This document shows, piece by piece, positions 1 to 6,675 of a stretch of 18,409 nt of DNA. How positions within the stretch are numbered: position 1 is the stretch's first letter; each line of letters opens with the position of its first letter. The stretch is from Thermoplasmata archaeon. Its GTDB lineage: Archaea; Thermoplasmatota; Thermoplasmata; Thermoplasmatales; Thermoplasmataceae. The translations under genes were made by a program, and so were the position numbers. Location of the stretch: contig JAJZNS010000045.1 in assembly GCA_021811635.1 (NCBI GenBank), positions 1 to 18,409 of the forward strand, given 5' to 3'. A model generated the notes under the pieces. It was not told the origin of the DNA and ran no database searches. It saw nothing but the letters and a program-made list of their open reading frames with translations.

Positions 1-548
1 ATTTCGTGTTCCCTGCCATCGACCCTGAAAGTGAAAACCTGCTGGGTGCCAATCTCGAAAGGCGTATCTGCAAGGATGTCGTAATTTGTCGCCCTGAACC
101 TGTTTCCGTCTATCTTTTCAAGACCTGTGGTGATGTGCCAGCCATCCGGGATGGAAAGTTCAATTTCAGAGGTCTGCTCCTTGTACCCTTCCACATAGAA
201 CAACAACCCTGAAGGGTTCAGGAGGGCATGCGTGGCATCAGCGTGGCTCGCCCTCGGAGTAAGTTCACTGGCATATATCTCATAAACTACTTCCACAGTT
301 CCTGTTTCGTCCCGGGTTACTTTCCAGCTTGATTTGTCAAGTTTTGCTGCCTTTAGAATTGTCCCTGTTTGGGTCCTGAAAGAGATGGATCTTATCCTCC
401 CTGAATAGTCCCTTATCTTGTATGATCCTGGAGTCCAGTTTGGCAGGGTTACCTGAACCTGTGGATCGGTTATCTCCTCAATGACCAACCTTATAGAGAT
501 GATTTGCTGGACTCTTTTTTCAAGTGAAATGAAATAAGTTATCTTCAT
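1..548 (-). CDS. Peptidase family M61 (glycyl aminopeptidase-like), N-terminal part, cut by window edge
   Basis: The minus strand is open from an ATG at 548-546 to the window start, giving about 182 residues without a stop. Residues 35-51 read LPNWTPGSYKIRDYSGR, the hallmark of the N-terminal beta domain of M61 peptidases, where the family consensus is close to LPxWtPGSYxxREF. The rest of the fragment, with a segment near SHADATHALLNPSGLLFY, also fits this domain. The zinc-binding HExxH catalytic domain and the PDZ-like C-terminus would lie outside the window, so activity cannot be judged. M61 enzymes are metallo-aminopeptidases that prefer N-terminal Gly or Ala. The gene is divergent from the XPB-Bax1 pair. 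A TATA-like box about 30 nt upstream suggests a very short or absent leader. The family call rests on the WTPGSY motif and is fairly secure; the exact substrate is unknown. Confidence 0.8.
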   Translation of the reverse strand, partial: MKITYFISLEKRVQQIISIRLVIEEITDPQVQVTLPNWTPGSYKIRDYSGRIRSISFRTQTGTILKAAKLDKSSWKVTRDETGTVEVVYEIYASELTPRASHADATHALLNPSGLLFYVEGYKEQTSEIELSIPDGWHITTGLEKIDGNRFRATNYDILADTPFEIGTQQVFTFRVDGREHE

Positions 549-575
549 CTGTTAAAGGCGTGATACGAATAACCG

Positions 576-585
576 ATTTAATATT
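576..585 (-). promoter_or_regulatory. TATA-like box of the M61 peptidase gene
   Basis: On the minus strand this reads AATATTAAAT, centred about 32 nt before the ATG at 548. The expected transcription start would be a few bases upstream of the start codon, so the mRNA would be nearly leaderless. Position and composition are the only evidence. Confidence 0.4.
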
Positions 586-629
586 CCTTATCAACCGACA
601 GAAACATACACCGGCTGGAACTCTTCCCG

Positions 630-637
630 AATATATT
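630..637 (+). promoter_or_regulatory. TATA-like box of the XPB-Bax1 unit
   Basis: The sequence AATATATTT lies at about 629-637. A TSS some 25 nt downstream would fall near 659, after the ATG at 646 but before the ATG at 685. The box therefore supports 685 as the XPB start codon. Confidence 0.4.
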
Positions 638-684
638 TGCTTTAAATGGTGAAATGCACTAAGCTAACTGTGCCAGCCACTTTA

Positions 685-2031
685 ATGGAATATTCCGGAG
701 GCTCTATAGTGATCAGGACGGAAGGTGGCATGACCCAGGATTATGTTCTCAAGGACGACCGCGTGGGAATCTACAGGACTGAAGGTTATCGGTACAGGGA
801 TCTCAAAAAAAGGTACCCTGAAGCAGAAGACAGGGTTTTTCCGGCAATGAACAGCCTGAAGCTACGTTCTGATCTCAACCTGCGCGAATATCAGAGGACT
901 TCGCTGAAGCGGTGGAAGGACAATGGAAACAACGGTATCGTGGTGCTGCCGACTGCAGCAGGAAAAACCCACATAGGCCTGGCCGCCATTGAATTCCTGA
1001 AAACCTCCACCATTGTGATAGCTCCAACCATTGATCTGATTGAGCAGTGGAAGAAGCGTATATCGGAGACTTTCGGAATTGAGGTGGGCCAGATAGGTGG
1101 GGGAGAAGATGTGCTCCTTCCAGTTACGGTGTGCACGTATGACTCTGCTTACCTAAGGGCTGAATCTCTTGGTAACCGATTCAGGTTTTTGCTCGTCGAT
1201 GAGGTCCATCACCTATCGGCCGGGAAGTTTATTGAAATCGCGAGAATGTATGCATCTCCGTTCAGGCTGGGCCTGACTGCAACCCTGGAGAGAACCGATG
1301 GGCTGCACGAAACCCTGTCACAATATATGGGTGAGAAGGTATTCGAGCTGGGCTATGAAGAACTTGCTGACTTCCTCTCCTCGTACCAGATAGTGCGTAT
1401 ACCTGTCAGACTCTCACCGGGGGAGGAGAGGGAATATGACAGGAACAGGATCATATTTCTTAACTACGCGAGAAGACACCGGATGACAATGAGTGGGTCC
1501 TGGAACTTCGAGAAGTTTATTCTGAGTTCATGGAACCCGGAGGGAAGGGAGGCACTTATTGCATGGAGACGATCAAGGGAAATAGCCTTCAGTGCGGAAA
1601 AGAAAATAGAGGCAACTAAGGAGATCCTGAAGCGCCATGTATCTGAAAAAACCATAATTTTCAGTGAAGATACGGAAACTGCATACCTGCTTTCCAAGAC
1701 GTTCCTTATCCCGGCCATCACGTACCTAACTCCACCGAAAGAGCGAAGAGAATATCTTCAGTGGTTCAGGGAAAATAAGATCAGGGTCATCGCCACTTCA
1801 AAGGTCCTTGATGAAGGCGTTGACGTTCCGGATGCTTCCGTTGCGATCGTGCTGAGCGGATCCGGGAGCACAAGGCAGTTCAGGCAGAGACTGGGGAGAA
1901 TACTGAGACCGTCCCCTGGAAAGCAGGCGTTCCTTTATGAGGTCGTGGCAAAGGGAACTTCAGAGTTTGGCACTTCAGCGAGGAGGAGGAAAGGTGTTCC
2001 AGTGGAATCTGGCACAGGTTCGCAGAATTAA
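685..2031 (+). CDS. xpb: XPB-type DNA helicase (SF2), partner of Bax1
   Basis: XPB is a 3'-5' SF2 helicase or translocase used in archaeal DNA repair, acting with the nuclease Bax1. Counted from the ATG at 685, the motifs are Walker A LPTAAGKT (88-95), DEVH box (172-175), motif III TAT (198-200), and motif VI QRLGRILRPS near the C-terminus followed by TSARRRK, as in Archaeoglobus XPB. An in-frame ATG at 646 would add 13 residues. I prefer 685 because the TATA-like box at 630-637 predicts a TSS after 646, and because the archaeal XPB N-terminus (short, then a G-x-I/V-V-x segment) aligns with MEYSGGSIVIR. The RED motif that follows TATxER in XPB proteins reads R-T-D here (1291-1299). The 3' end overlaps bax1 by 38 nt, so the two genes are translationally linked. 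Confidence 0.9.
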   Translation: MEYSGGSIVIRTEGGMTQDYVLKDDRVGIYRTEGYRYRDLKKRYPEAEDRVFPAMNSLKLRSDLNLREYQRTSLKRWKDNGNNGIVVLPTAAGKTHIGLAAIEFLKTSTIVIAPTIDLIEQWKKRISETFGIEVGQIGGGEDVLLPVTVCTYDSAYLRAESLGNRFRFLLVDEVHHLSAGKFIEIARMYASPFRLGLTATLERTDGLHETLSQYMGEKVFELGYEELADFLSSYQIVRIPVRLSPGEEREYDRNRIIFLNYARRHRMTMSGSWNFEKFILSSWNPEGREALIAWRRSREIAFSAEKKIEATKEILKRHVSEKTIIFSEDTETAYLLSKTFLIPAITYLTPPKERREYLQWFRENKIRVIATSKVLDEGVDVPDASVAIVLSGSGSTRQFRQRLGRILRPSPGKQAFLYEVVAKGTSEFGTSARRRKGVPVESGTGSQN

Positions 2032-3319
2032 GGGAAAGATCATCCCTGCATTCCTTTCTGACGATAGCAACGGATATGCTTCGGCCGTGATACAACTTCT
2101 TAGGACTATGGTGGGGAAAACCCGCAGGGAAGCTGACAAGGAGATAAGAGAACTTGAGCTTAAGGTGCAGTTTCACAAAACGCTCAGGGCGATCTACACT
2201 GTATTCCTCAGGCAATGCAATTTTGTTGCACCTTCCGTCCTGAACTCCCAGGAAATCAGGGAAGAGGTATTTATCAGGGCAGCGGGCGCAGTTATAGATC
2301 CTGCGTTAAGAAACGGCTTGCTTCTCGAGGTCGGGAAAAAATTTGGGGCTGAAGCGCGAGAGGTTGAAGCTGCAATAATTGGCGATCTGGAGTCGGAACA
2401 AATACTGGATAGTGTTCCTGTGATTCAGCCTGAGAAACTGATTAGAGAGTATAATTTTGAGCTTTTTGAGACTATTCTTCTGAGATGCGAGAGCCTCAAT
2501 TTTTTTGCGGAAAATGGGCTCAGGAGGCTTATCACTGCGATTAAATTGCTGGGGTTGATCTACAAACCTATTGCTGAAGGGTCAACGCTGAAAGGCATTG
2601 AGATTTCCGGTCCGGTTTCGATTCTCGAGGGGACCAGGCGCTATGGATCGAGGTTCGCGAAACTCGTGAAGATAATGATCTCGCTTACAGGCTGGTCCGT
2701 TGAAGCCCAAATTTTAGATGAAGAGAGGAGAGGCGGCAATACCTTTTCCATGATAATTGATTCTTCAGTGGCGCACTATTTCCCTGAAATTGAACCTTAT
2801 TTTCAGATCAGGGATTATATTCCTGACTGGGCGTCTGACCGGGAACCAAAGCCCGTTGTCGTGGGTTCAAGAGTATATTTCCCGGATTTCTCGTTTATTG
2901 CCGGAAGCGGGGAAATACTGGTAGACGTCAGTTCTCCATCATACGAAAAGTTCAACAGGGAGAGAGATGCCATCATCAGAGATGCAGGTATTCAGTGGCA
3001 AACCATATACCTCCTGCTTGATGATTCCAAGGCGGTAAAAGGAGAACTCTGCTTTTATGCACCTGTAAACTGGGACAATGTCCTGAAGGTCCTGATGGAA
3101 AAATATTCTGGCAGAAAAAAGAAAGAGGCCCCGGCCAGTGTCGACCTATCACCGGAAGAGGCAAAGAGACTGAGGGCCTTTGTTGAAAGGGAGTTAAAGA
3201 ATCCCGACAGAATCGTAGAGTACATACAGGGTGAAGGATACAACCCATCCAGGGTCCTGCCAGCTCTTGGATACCGGATCAAGTGGAACGGGCTGAACCT
3301 GGAAATATTAGTGAAGTAG
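1994..3319 (+). CDS. bax1: Bax1 nuclease (DUF790 family), XPB-binding
   Basis: Bax1 (binds archaeal XPB) is a structure-specific endonuclease that cuts at XPB-opened DNA. The gene follows and overlaps XPB, which is the usual arrangement. The frame is open from an ATG at 1937, but the GTG at 1994 is the better start: it is preceded by the strong Shine-Dalgarno run GAGGAGGAGG (1980-1989), and the family N-terminus (a segment like RRxKGKIIPxFL) begins just after it. From GTG the protein has 441 residues. The PD-(D/E)xK-like nuclease signature is visible as FPDF (Asp298), then Asp311-Val-Ser313, followed by a SYEKFNRERDA helix. About 50 Lys/Glu-rich residues follow at the C-terminus. The gene ends 220 nt from the opposing DoxD gene, with a perfect hairpin between them. 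Confidence 0.85.
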   Translation: MFQWNLAQVRRIKGKIIPAFLSDDSNGYASAVIQLLRTMVGKTRREADKEIRELELKVQFHKTLRAIYTVFLRQCNFVAPSVLNSQEIREEVFIRAAGAVIDPALRNGLLLEVGKKFGAEAREVEAAIIGDLESEQILDSVPVIQPEKLIREYNFELFETILLRCESLNFFAENGLRRLITAIKLLGLIYKPIAEGSTLKGIEISGPVSILEGTRRYGSRFAKLVKIMISLTGWSVEAQILDEERRGGNTFSMIIDSSVAHYFPEIEPYFQIRDYIPDWASDREPKPVVVGSRVYFPDFSFIAGSGEILVDVSSPSYEKFNRERDAIIRDAGIQWQTIYLLLDDSKAVKGELCFYAPVNWDNVLKVLMEKYSGRKKKEAPASVDLSPEEAKRLRAFVERELKNPDRIVEYIQGEGYNPSRVLPALGYRIKWNGLNLEILVK

Positions 3320-3322
3320 TTT

Positions 3323-3430
3323 TCACTTGTATTCAACAGTTATGTCATCGCCAGGTTTGCTGCTTCTCCCTGTCTCGTGATAAATCATCATAGGCTTCCT
3401 TGCGACAGGATCATGAAGACCGTCTTTTAC
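3323..3430 (-). other. Possible C-terminal remnant of a lost coding sequence downstream of the DoxD gene
   Basis: An open frame continues from a TTG at 3541 down to a TGA at 3323 (72 codons). Its last 36 or so codons look protein-like (…HDPVARKPMMIYHETGRS…, ending DDITVEYK). The first half runs through a perfect hairpin and looks like non-coding sequence. I do not recognise the family. It could be the tail of a decayed gene, for example a former partner of DoxD, or it could be chance. No start codon with a convincing ribosome binding site lies close by. Confidence 0.25.
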
Positions 3431-3493
3431 CCGCAGGGAAGTTTGGTGCGCTTTTCCGGTTCGCCAGGAAAAATAATAGATCTTAAAAGATAG

Positions 3494-3517
3494 TTTGGCT
3501 CGCTGGAACGAGCCAAA
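3494..3517. terminator. Perfect 9-bp hairpin, candidate terminator between convergent genes
   Basis: TTTGGCTCG, a six-base loop CTGGAA, and CGAGCCAAA form a perfect stem. It lies between the convergent bax1 and DoxD-like genes. On the minus strand a T-rich stretch (TTATTTTT) follows some 20 nt later. A smaller hairpin, ATCTT-AA-AAGAT, lies at 3480-3491. The structure is clear from sequence; the terminator role is inferred. Confidence 0.5.
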
Positions 3518-3537
3518 TTTGTCTGATTGACTCTGTT

Positions 3538-4080
3538 TCAAAATTGTGGGTTGACTTCTGCCAGCCGGGCCCAGGCTTTATGCTTCTTTTCAATAAGGTG
3601 ATCTATGCTGTACCTGCTGGGACCAAGTATGCCATCCACCAGCAGGAGAGCCAGGAACAGAATTACATATATTATGCTCGCACCAACATCCGTTGAGCCT
3701 GTCATCCAGAAGGCACCAAATCCATCAGGCACAGACCAGATGAACAGGGTAAACAGCAGGCCCCCTAAGTAGGCAGTCTTTCTTGCAATTCCAAAGATGA
3801 TTGCAACTGCAAGTAGCGTCTCGATCACGGCTACCGTGTACGCAAAAGCTGCAGGATTATATGCCGTGGCATTTATCCAGAAGTTGTACCATCCCATTAT
3901 CCAGTTCGGCTGCCCGGTCATCGCAGATTGCAGGTACCCGCTAAAACCGTCGATAAAACTCGGCATCCACTTGAGCACCGCATCAATGAGCCAGATAACT
4001 CCGAACGACAGAGTTAGACCCAACCGGTATATGTTGGAGTTCCTGGCAAACCAGTTCTTGTCCGACCCATTTGAGACCAT
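3538..4080 (-). CDS. DoxD-like / DoxX-family integral membrane protein
   Basis: The product has 180 residues and about four transmembrane helices. These include segments near residues 18-32 (start of a helix ending WLIDAVLKW), FAYTVAVIETLLAVAIIFGI, a following LGGLLFTLFIW, and IIYVILFLALLLVDG. The pattern, with the short polar ends and a GPSRYSIDHLI tail, resembles the DoxD subunit of thiosulfate:quinone oxidoreductase and the wider DoxX family. DoxD passes electrons from sulfur compounds to quinone in acidophiles; no DoxA partner is recognisable here, so sulfur oxidation is not shown. A GTG lies 9 nt upstream at 4089, but the ATG at 4080 has GGAGTGATC about 8 nt before it, the archaeal Shine-Dalgarno consensus, and was chosen. 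The gene is divergent from a metal-sensor-like regulator that may control it. Confidence 0.7.
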   Translation of the reverse strand: MVSNGSDKNWFARNSNIYRLGLTLSFGVIWLIDAVLKWMPSFIDGFSGYLQSAMTGQPNWIMGWYNFWINATAYNPAAFAYTVAVIETLLAVAIIFGIARKTAYLGGLLFTLFIWSVPDGFGAFWMTGSTDVGASIIYVILFLALLLVDGILGPSRYSIDHLIEKKHKAWARLAEVNPQF

Positions 4081-4113
4081 TTTGATCACTCCATCCCTTG
4101 TATTGAATTACTG

Positions 4114-4121
4114 GAATATTC
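4114..4121. promoter_or_regulatory. GAATATTC palindrome in the DoxD-like promoter, candidate operator
   Basis: A perfect 8-bp palindrome lies between the likely minus-strand TATA box (about 4129-4138, AGTATAACTT on that strand) and the predicted TSS near 4108. That is a typical place for a repressor site. The adjacent divergent TRASH regulator is the obvious candidate to bind. This is inferred from position only. Confidence 0.3.
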
Positions 4122-4143
4122 ATAATGATAAGTTATACTGAAT

Positions 4144-4151
4144 GTATATAT
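4144..4151 (+). promoter_or_regulatory. TATA box of the TRASH-domain regulator gene
   Basis: GTATATAT is centred about 25 nt before the ATG at 4173, which predicts a leaderless transcript. TGAAT (4139-4143) and ATTCA (4158-4162) flank the box as an inverted repeat with 14 bases between, which could be an autoregulatory site. Confidence 0.5.
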
Positions 4152-4172
4152 TGACAGATTCAATTGCCCATC

Positions 4173-4709
4173 ATGTCAAAAAATCTTACAGATTTAGAAC
4201 AACGGATGATTGCGCTTCTGAAAAGTAATTCGCGAAGAACCGTGCTTGATCTCTCTAGGGAACTTGAGATTAGCAGGATTACAGCAAAGAAAATCTTGTC
4301 CTCTCTTTCTGAGCAGGGTGTAATAAAAAAATTTACCATCATGCTCGCAGAAGATGAGAGAGACCTGGTGCTGGTACACCTGAAAGAGGTTGAAGGATTG
4401 CCGAAGGATCTGATCCTCGAGTATTTCTCCCTGATCGATGGCACTTATTTGGCGGTCATGTACTACGAGAACCTGATCAAGGTACAGAACATGCAGGTTC
4501 TTGATGTGAAGATTGCCGCAAGACGGAACGTTAACGAAGATTGCATGAGAATGGAGCACATGAAATGCGACTACTGCGGAAAGGATATAGTTGAGAAACC
4601 CATCAAATTGCAAATGCACAGAAAGGTATTCTACGTCTGTTGCTCAAACTGCGAGCGTGATCTGAGGAAGAGACGGGAGATAATGGAAGGGCACGGGGAG
4701 CACGCTTGA
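4173..4709 (+). CDS. Lrp/AsnC-type HTH transcription regulator with C-terminal TRASH metal-binding domain (CopR/CopT-like)
   Basis: The protein has 178 residues. Residues 5-55 form an Asn/Lrp-type winged HTH (LEQRMIALLKSNSRRTVLDL, then an EISRITAKKILSSLSEQGVI recognition unit). A middle ligand or dimer segment follows. The C-terminus is a TRASH domain with C132-x2-C135 and C156-C157-x2-C160 separated by about 20 residues. HTH-TRASH proteins in archaea (CopR, CopT) sense copper or related metals and control copA and its partners. A TTG at 4164 is in frame, but the ATG at 4173 matches the TATA box position for a leaderless message. The gene is divergent from the DoxD-like gene and 3.5 kb from the copper ATPase unit, so its direct target is open: the DoxD-like gene, the copper unit, or both. 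Confidence 0.85.
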   Translation: MSKNLTDLEQRMIALLKSNSRRTVLDLSRELEISRITAKKILSSLSEQGVIKKFTIMLAEDERDLVLVHLKEVEGLPKDLILEYFSLIDGTYLAVMYYENLIKVQNMQVLDVKIAARRNVNEDCMRMEHMKCDYCGKDIVEKPIKLQMHRKVFYVCCSNCERDLRKRREIMEGHGEHA

Positions 4710-4732
4710 GAGATGAGAAATAGTTGATTAAG

Positions 4733-4781
4733 GAGCCAGTTGCGCAGGCTCGAGGCTTCGCACCTCATCGGTTGGCTTTTT
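4733..4781 (+). terminator. Structured element with a T5 tail, candidate terminator of the regulator gene
   Basis: AGCCA (4734-4738) pairs with TGGCT (4773-4777), extendable with G-U pairs. Inside, TGCG (4741-4744) can pair with CGCA (4759-4762). A run of five T ends the element at 4777-4781. It lies 24 nt after the regulator's stop codon. A second inverted repeat, GATCCT/AGGATC, follows at about 4782-4806. It could instead be a small structured RNA; I recognised no known family. Confidence 0.4.
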
Positions 4782-4829
4782 GATCCTCGGCCTGTTAAGA
4801 AGGATCCGGTTCAATACTGACACCTGCAG

Positions 4830-5035
4830 TTAAATTGCGATCATATAGTTGATCCTATCCCCGACGAGAACAACAAAATCGCCATTCTCATGATACTCCT
4901 TAGCTGTCTCTTTTTGGCATAAGTGGGTACTTCCACATGAATATCGTCAATTACAACCTGTGCTGGAACCCTGTGATCTTCTTCTGCAGAGTCGCCGGTA
5001 ACTATCAATGCCTTGAGTCTCAGGACACGAAGCAT
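4830..5035 (-). pseudogene. Frameshifted remnant of an unrecognised gene after zpr1
   Basis: Two minus-strand frames look coding and join at an A5 run (T5 at 4911-4915 on the plus strand). The upstream frame reads from an ATG at 5035 through segments such as LKALIVTGDSAEEDHRVPAQ and IDDIHVEVPTYAK. The downstream frame continues as KETAKEYHENGDFVVLVGDR and ends INYMIAI at a TAA (4832-4830). Adding one A to the run would fuse them into a single protein of about 68 residues from ATG 5035. Read straight, the upstream frame runs on with a poor sequence to a stop at 4841. The upstream frame has no stop as far as the end of zpr1, so the ancestral gene may have been longer, perhaps starting at the ATG overlapping the zpr1 stop after a further shift. 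The family is not recognised. A sequencing error at the homopolymer, or a slippery site, are alternatives. Confidence 0.45.
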
Positions 5036-5102
5036 ACTATCCGCACTGTGCAACAATACCAGGTGGAATGGGCTGAAGTGCCGAGATGCCCGGGAAATAG
5101 GC

Positions 5103-5633
5103 TCATTCGTATTCCGTGACCGTGTCTGTGCTGGAAATGCTGCTTTTGCCGGTTTCATCGTCAATTATTAGGGTGAAAGGGAGGGCACCTTCTTCTGCTT
5201 TTTCTAAAGCCTTCTTTACCCTTAGGAATTCATCTTCGTCGTCGTATGGCATGAGATCTATGTATTCCTGCAACCTGTGCAGTATCCCTTCCACCGTGGT
5301 TATGTACCCTGTTGATTTCTCACCAGGTGAGATCTCTGCTCCCAGTTCCGGGATATAGACGAAAGCGCTCTGAGAGCGGTAAAGCATGGTGTTAAGGGCA
5401 GATTTATCCTTGACTTTCAGGGACAACCTCGTGTGCTTCCCAGGCTCGCTTGGAAACACGCTGGATTTCCTGAAGAGGCACTTGTGACATGAATAGGTCT
5501 GTATCATGATGTGACCCTCTGACGGTATTTCCGTTTCAAAAATGATCATGTAAAGGTTGGAGCCACAAGCAGGGCATTCCACGTTAGTGGGTATTTCATC
5601 TGGTTCCCTGTATTCCCTTCCAGAATCAGGCAT
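5103..5633 (-). CDS. zpr1: ZPR1 zinc-finger protein, archaeal single-module type
   Basis: The product has 176 residues. A zinc finger of the ZPR1 type is visible: CPAC near residue 20 and CHKC near residue 49, with the ZPR1-like stretch between and after them (the segment leading into RKSSVFPSE). A beta-rich domain follows (LSLKVKDKSALNTMLYRSQS, GAEISPGEKSTGYITTVEGI), as in the eukaryotic ZPR1 repeat. Eukaryotic ZPR1 binds and helps fold eEF1A; the archaeal single-copy form is assumed to act on aEF1A or a similar partner, which is inference. A TTG start at 5642 is in frame, but the ATG at 5633 is preferred. Either start overlaps the end of the IPP isomerase gene, so it is the last clear cistron of the 7867-5103 operon. 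Confidence 0.8.
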   Translation of the reverse strand: MPDSGREYREPDEIPTNVECPACGSNLYMIIFETEIPSEGHIMIQTYSCHKCLFRKSSVFPSEPGKHTRLSLKVKDKSALNTMLYRSQSAFVYIPELGAEISPGEKSTGYITTVEGILHRLQEYIDLMPYDDEDEFLRVKKALEKAEEGALPFTLIIDDETGKSSISSTDTVTEYE

Positions 5634-6675
5634 GCAAATCAATCCATGGCTTGAGGGGGTCTACGATCACTTTCCTGGCCTTCTTTAGATCATTTACGGT
5701 CTTGCTCCTGGTTAGAAACATTGCGATCTTTAGATCCCTTATTATCAATGATAAGTTTTTTACTACAGAGTCCTCTGAATCGTCCGCATTTTTGAGAAGT
5801 GTCCTGGCAAACCCCCCTGCCACTGCACCCATAGAGATCGCTCTCGCAAGATCAAGACCGTTTCTCAATCCTCCACTTCCTATTACAGGAAGACCAACCT
5901 GGCAATATACTATTGATGCTGGTGAGGGTATACCCCAGTTCCAGAAAGTGTTACCGGAGTTCATTTTTTCCTCGTCGTTGATTTTCTTTGCCCGGTAATA
6001 TTCTATCGCTGCGAAGGAGGTTCCCCCTAATCCACCAACGTCTATTCCCTTGACTCCTGCGTCCTTCAGCTCAAGTGCGATTTCCCTAGATATTCCGTTG
6101 CCAGTTTCTTTTACAATTACGGGAAAACTTGACGCGATTTCGGAAATCCTTTTCAGTATCCCCTTTGCTCTTCTGTCTCCTTCAGGCTGTATCATTTCCT
6201 GAAGGAAGTTAAGGTGTATGTAAAGCGCATCCGCTTCAATCATGGTTATTGCCTTCTCGATCTCACCAGATCCGAAGGCATTCTTCGACTGGTTTATAAG
6301 CTGCGGCGCACCTATGTTGGCCAGCTTAAATGGGATCTTGAATTCCGAGATAACCGAAAATGTGTCCGAGAGTTCAGGTTTCTCGATTGCAGCCCTCATG
6401 CTGCCCACTCCCATTGCTAGGTGCAATTTTTCTGCTGCGGCTGCAAGGTTCCTGTTGATCTTCTTGGCAAGCTGGGTTCCTCCGGTCATGGATGATATGA
6501 TTATCGGATAGTCAAGCTTGGCAGAGAGCAGGTTTATTGAGCAGTCGATCTGCTCAAAGTCGATTTCAGGAAGAGCATAATGGACAAACTGAATGTCATC
6601 CCAGAAATTGTGCTCCGAGATCACCCTTTCATTCTCTGCGATCCTTATGTGTTCTTCCTTTCTCTGTTCAATCAT
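5626..6675 (-). CDS. fni: Isopentenyl-diphosphate delta-isomerase, type II (FMN-dependent)
   Basis: This enzyme interconverts isopentenyl diphosphate and dimethylallyl diphosphate, the last step before prenyl chain building for archaeal ether lipids. The 349-residue length is typical. Family motifs are in order: RKEEHIRIA (5-13), the FMN-binding PIIISSMTGGT (57-67), HLNFLQEMIQPEGDR (154-168) with the conserved Gln and Glu around the active site, VIVKETGNGIS (186-196), GIDVGGLGGTS (210-220) and IGSGGLRNG (265-273) for flavin phosphate binding. The start ATG overlaps the stop of the isopentenyl phosphate kinase gene in an ATGA-type junction, so the two sequential enzymes are translationally coupled. 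Its own stop lies inside the start of zpr1. Identification is secure. Confidence 0.95.
   Translation of the reverse strand: MIEQRKEEHIRIAENERVISEHNFWDDIQFVHYALPEIDFEQIDCSINLLSAKLDYPIIISSMTGGTQLAKKINRNLAAAAEKLHLAMGVGSMRAAIEKPELSDTFSVISEFKIPFKLANIGAPQLINQSKNAFGSGEIEKAITMIEADALYIHLNFLQEMIQPEGDRRAKGILKRISEIASSFPVIVKETGNGISREIALELKDAGVKGIDVGGLGGTSFAAIEYYRAKKINDEEKMNSGNTFWNWGIPSPASIVYCQVGLPVIGSGGLRNGLDLARAISMGAVAGGFARTLLKNADDSEDSVVKNLSLIIRDLKIAMFLTRSKTVNDLKKARKVIVDPLKPWIDLHA

Noticed and set aside
6..212. Plus-strand open frame of 68 codons at the window start
   Set aside because: It lies antisense to the well-supported M61 peptidase fragment and has no motif of its own.
1937..1993. Upstream extension of bax1 to the ATG at 1937
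   Set aside because: It would overlap the XPB gene by 95 nt in another frame. The GTG at 1994 has a strong Shine-Dalgarno sequence and fits the family N-terminus.
4720..4870. Possible C/D box small RNA
   Set aside because: CUGA-like and UGAUGA-like pieces were looked for, but no properly spaced C, D, C' and D' boxes were found.
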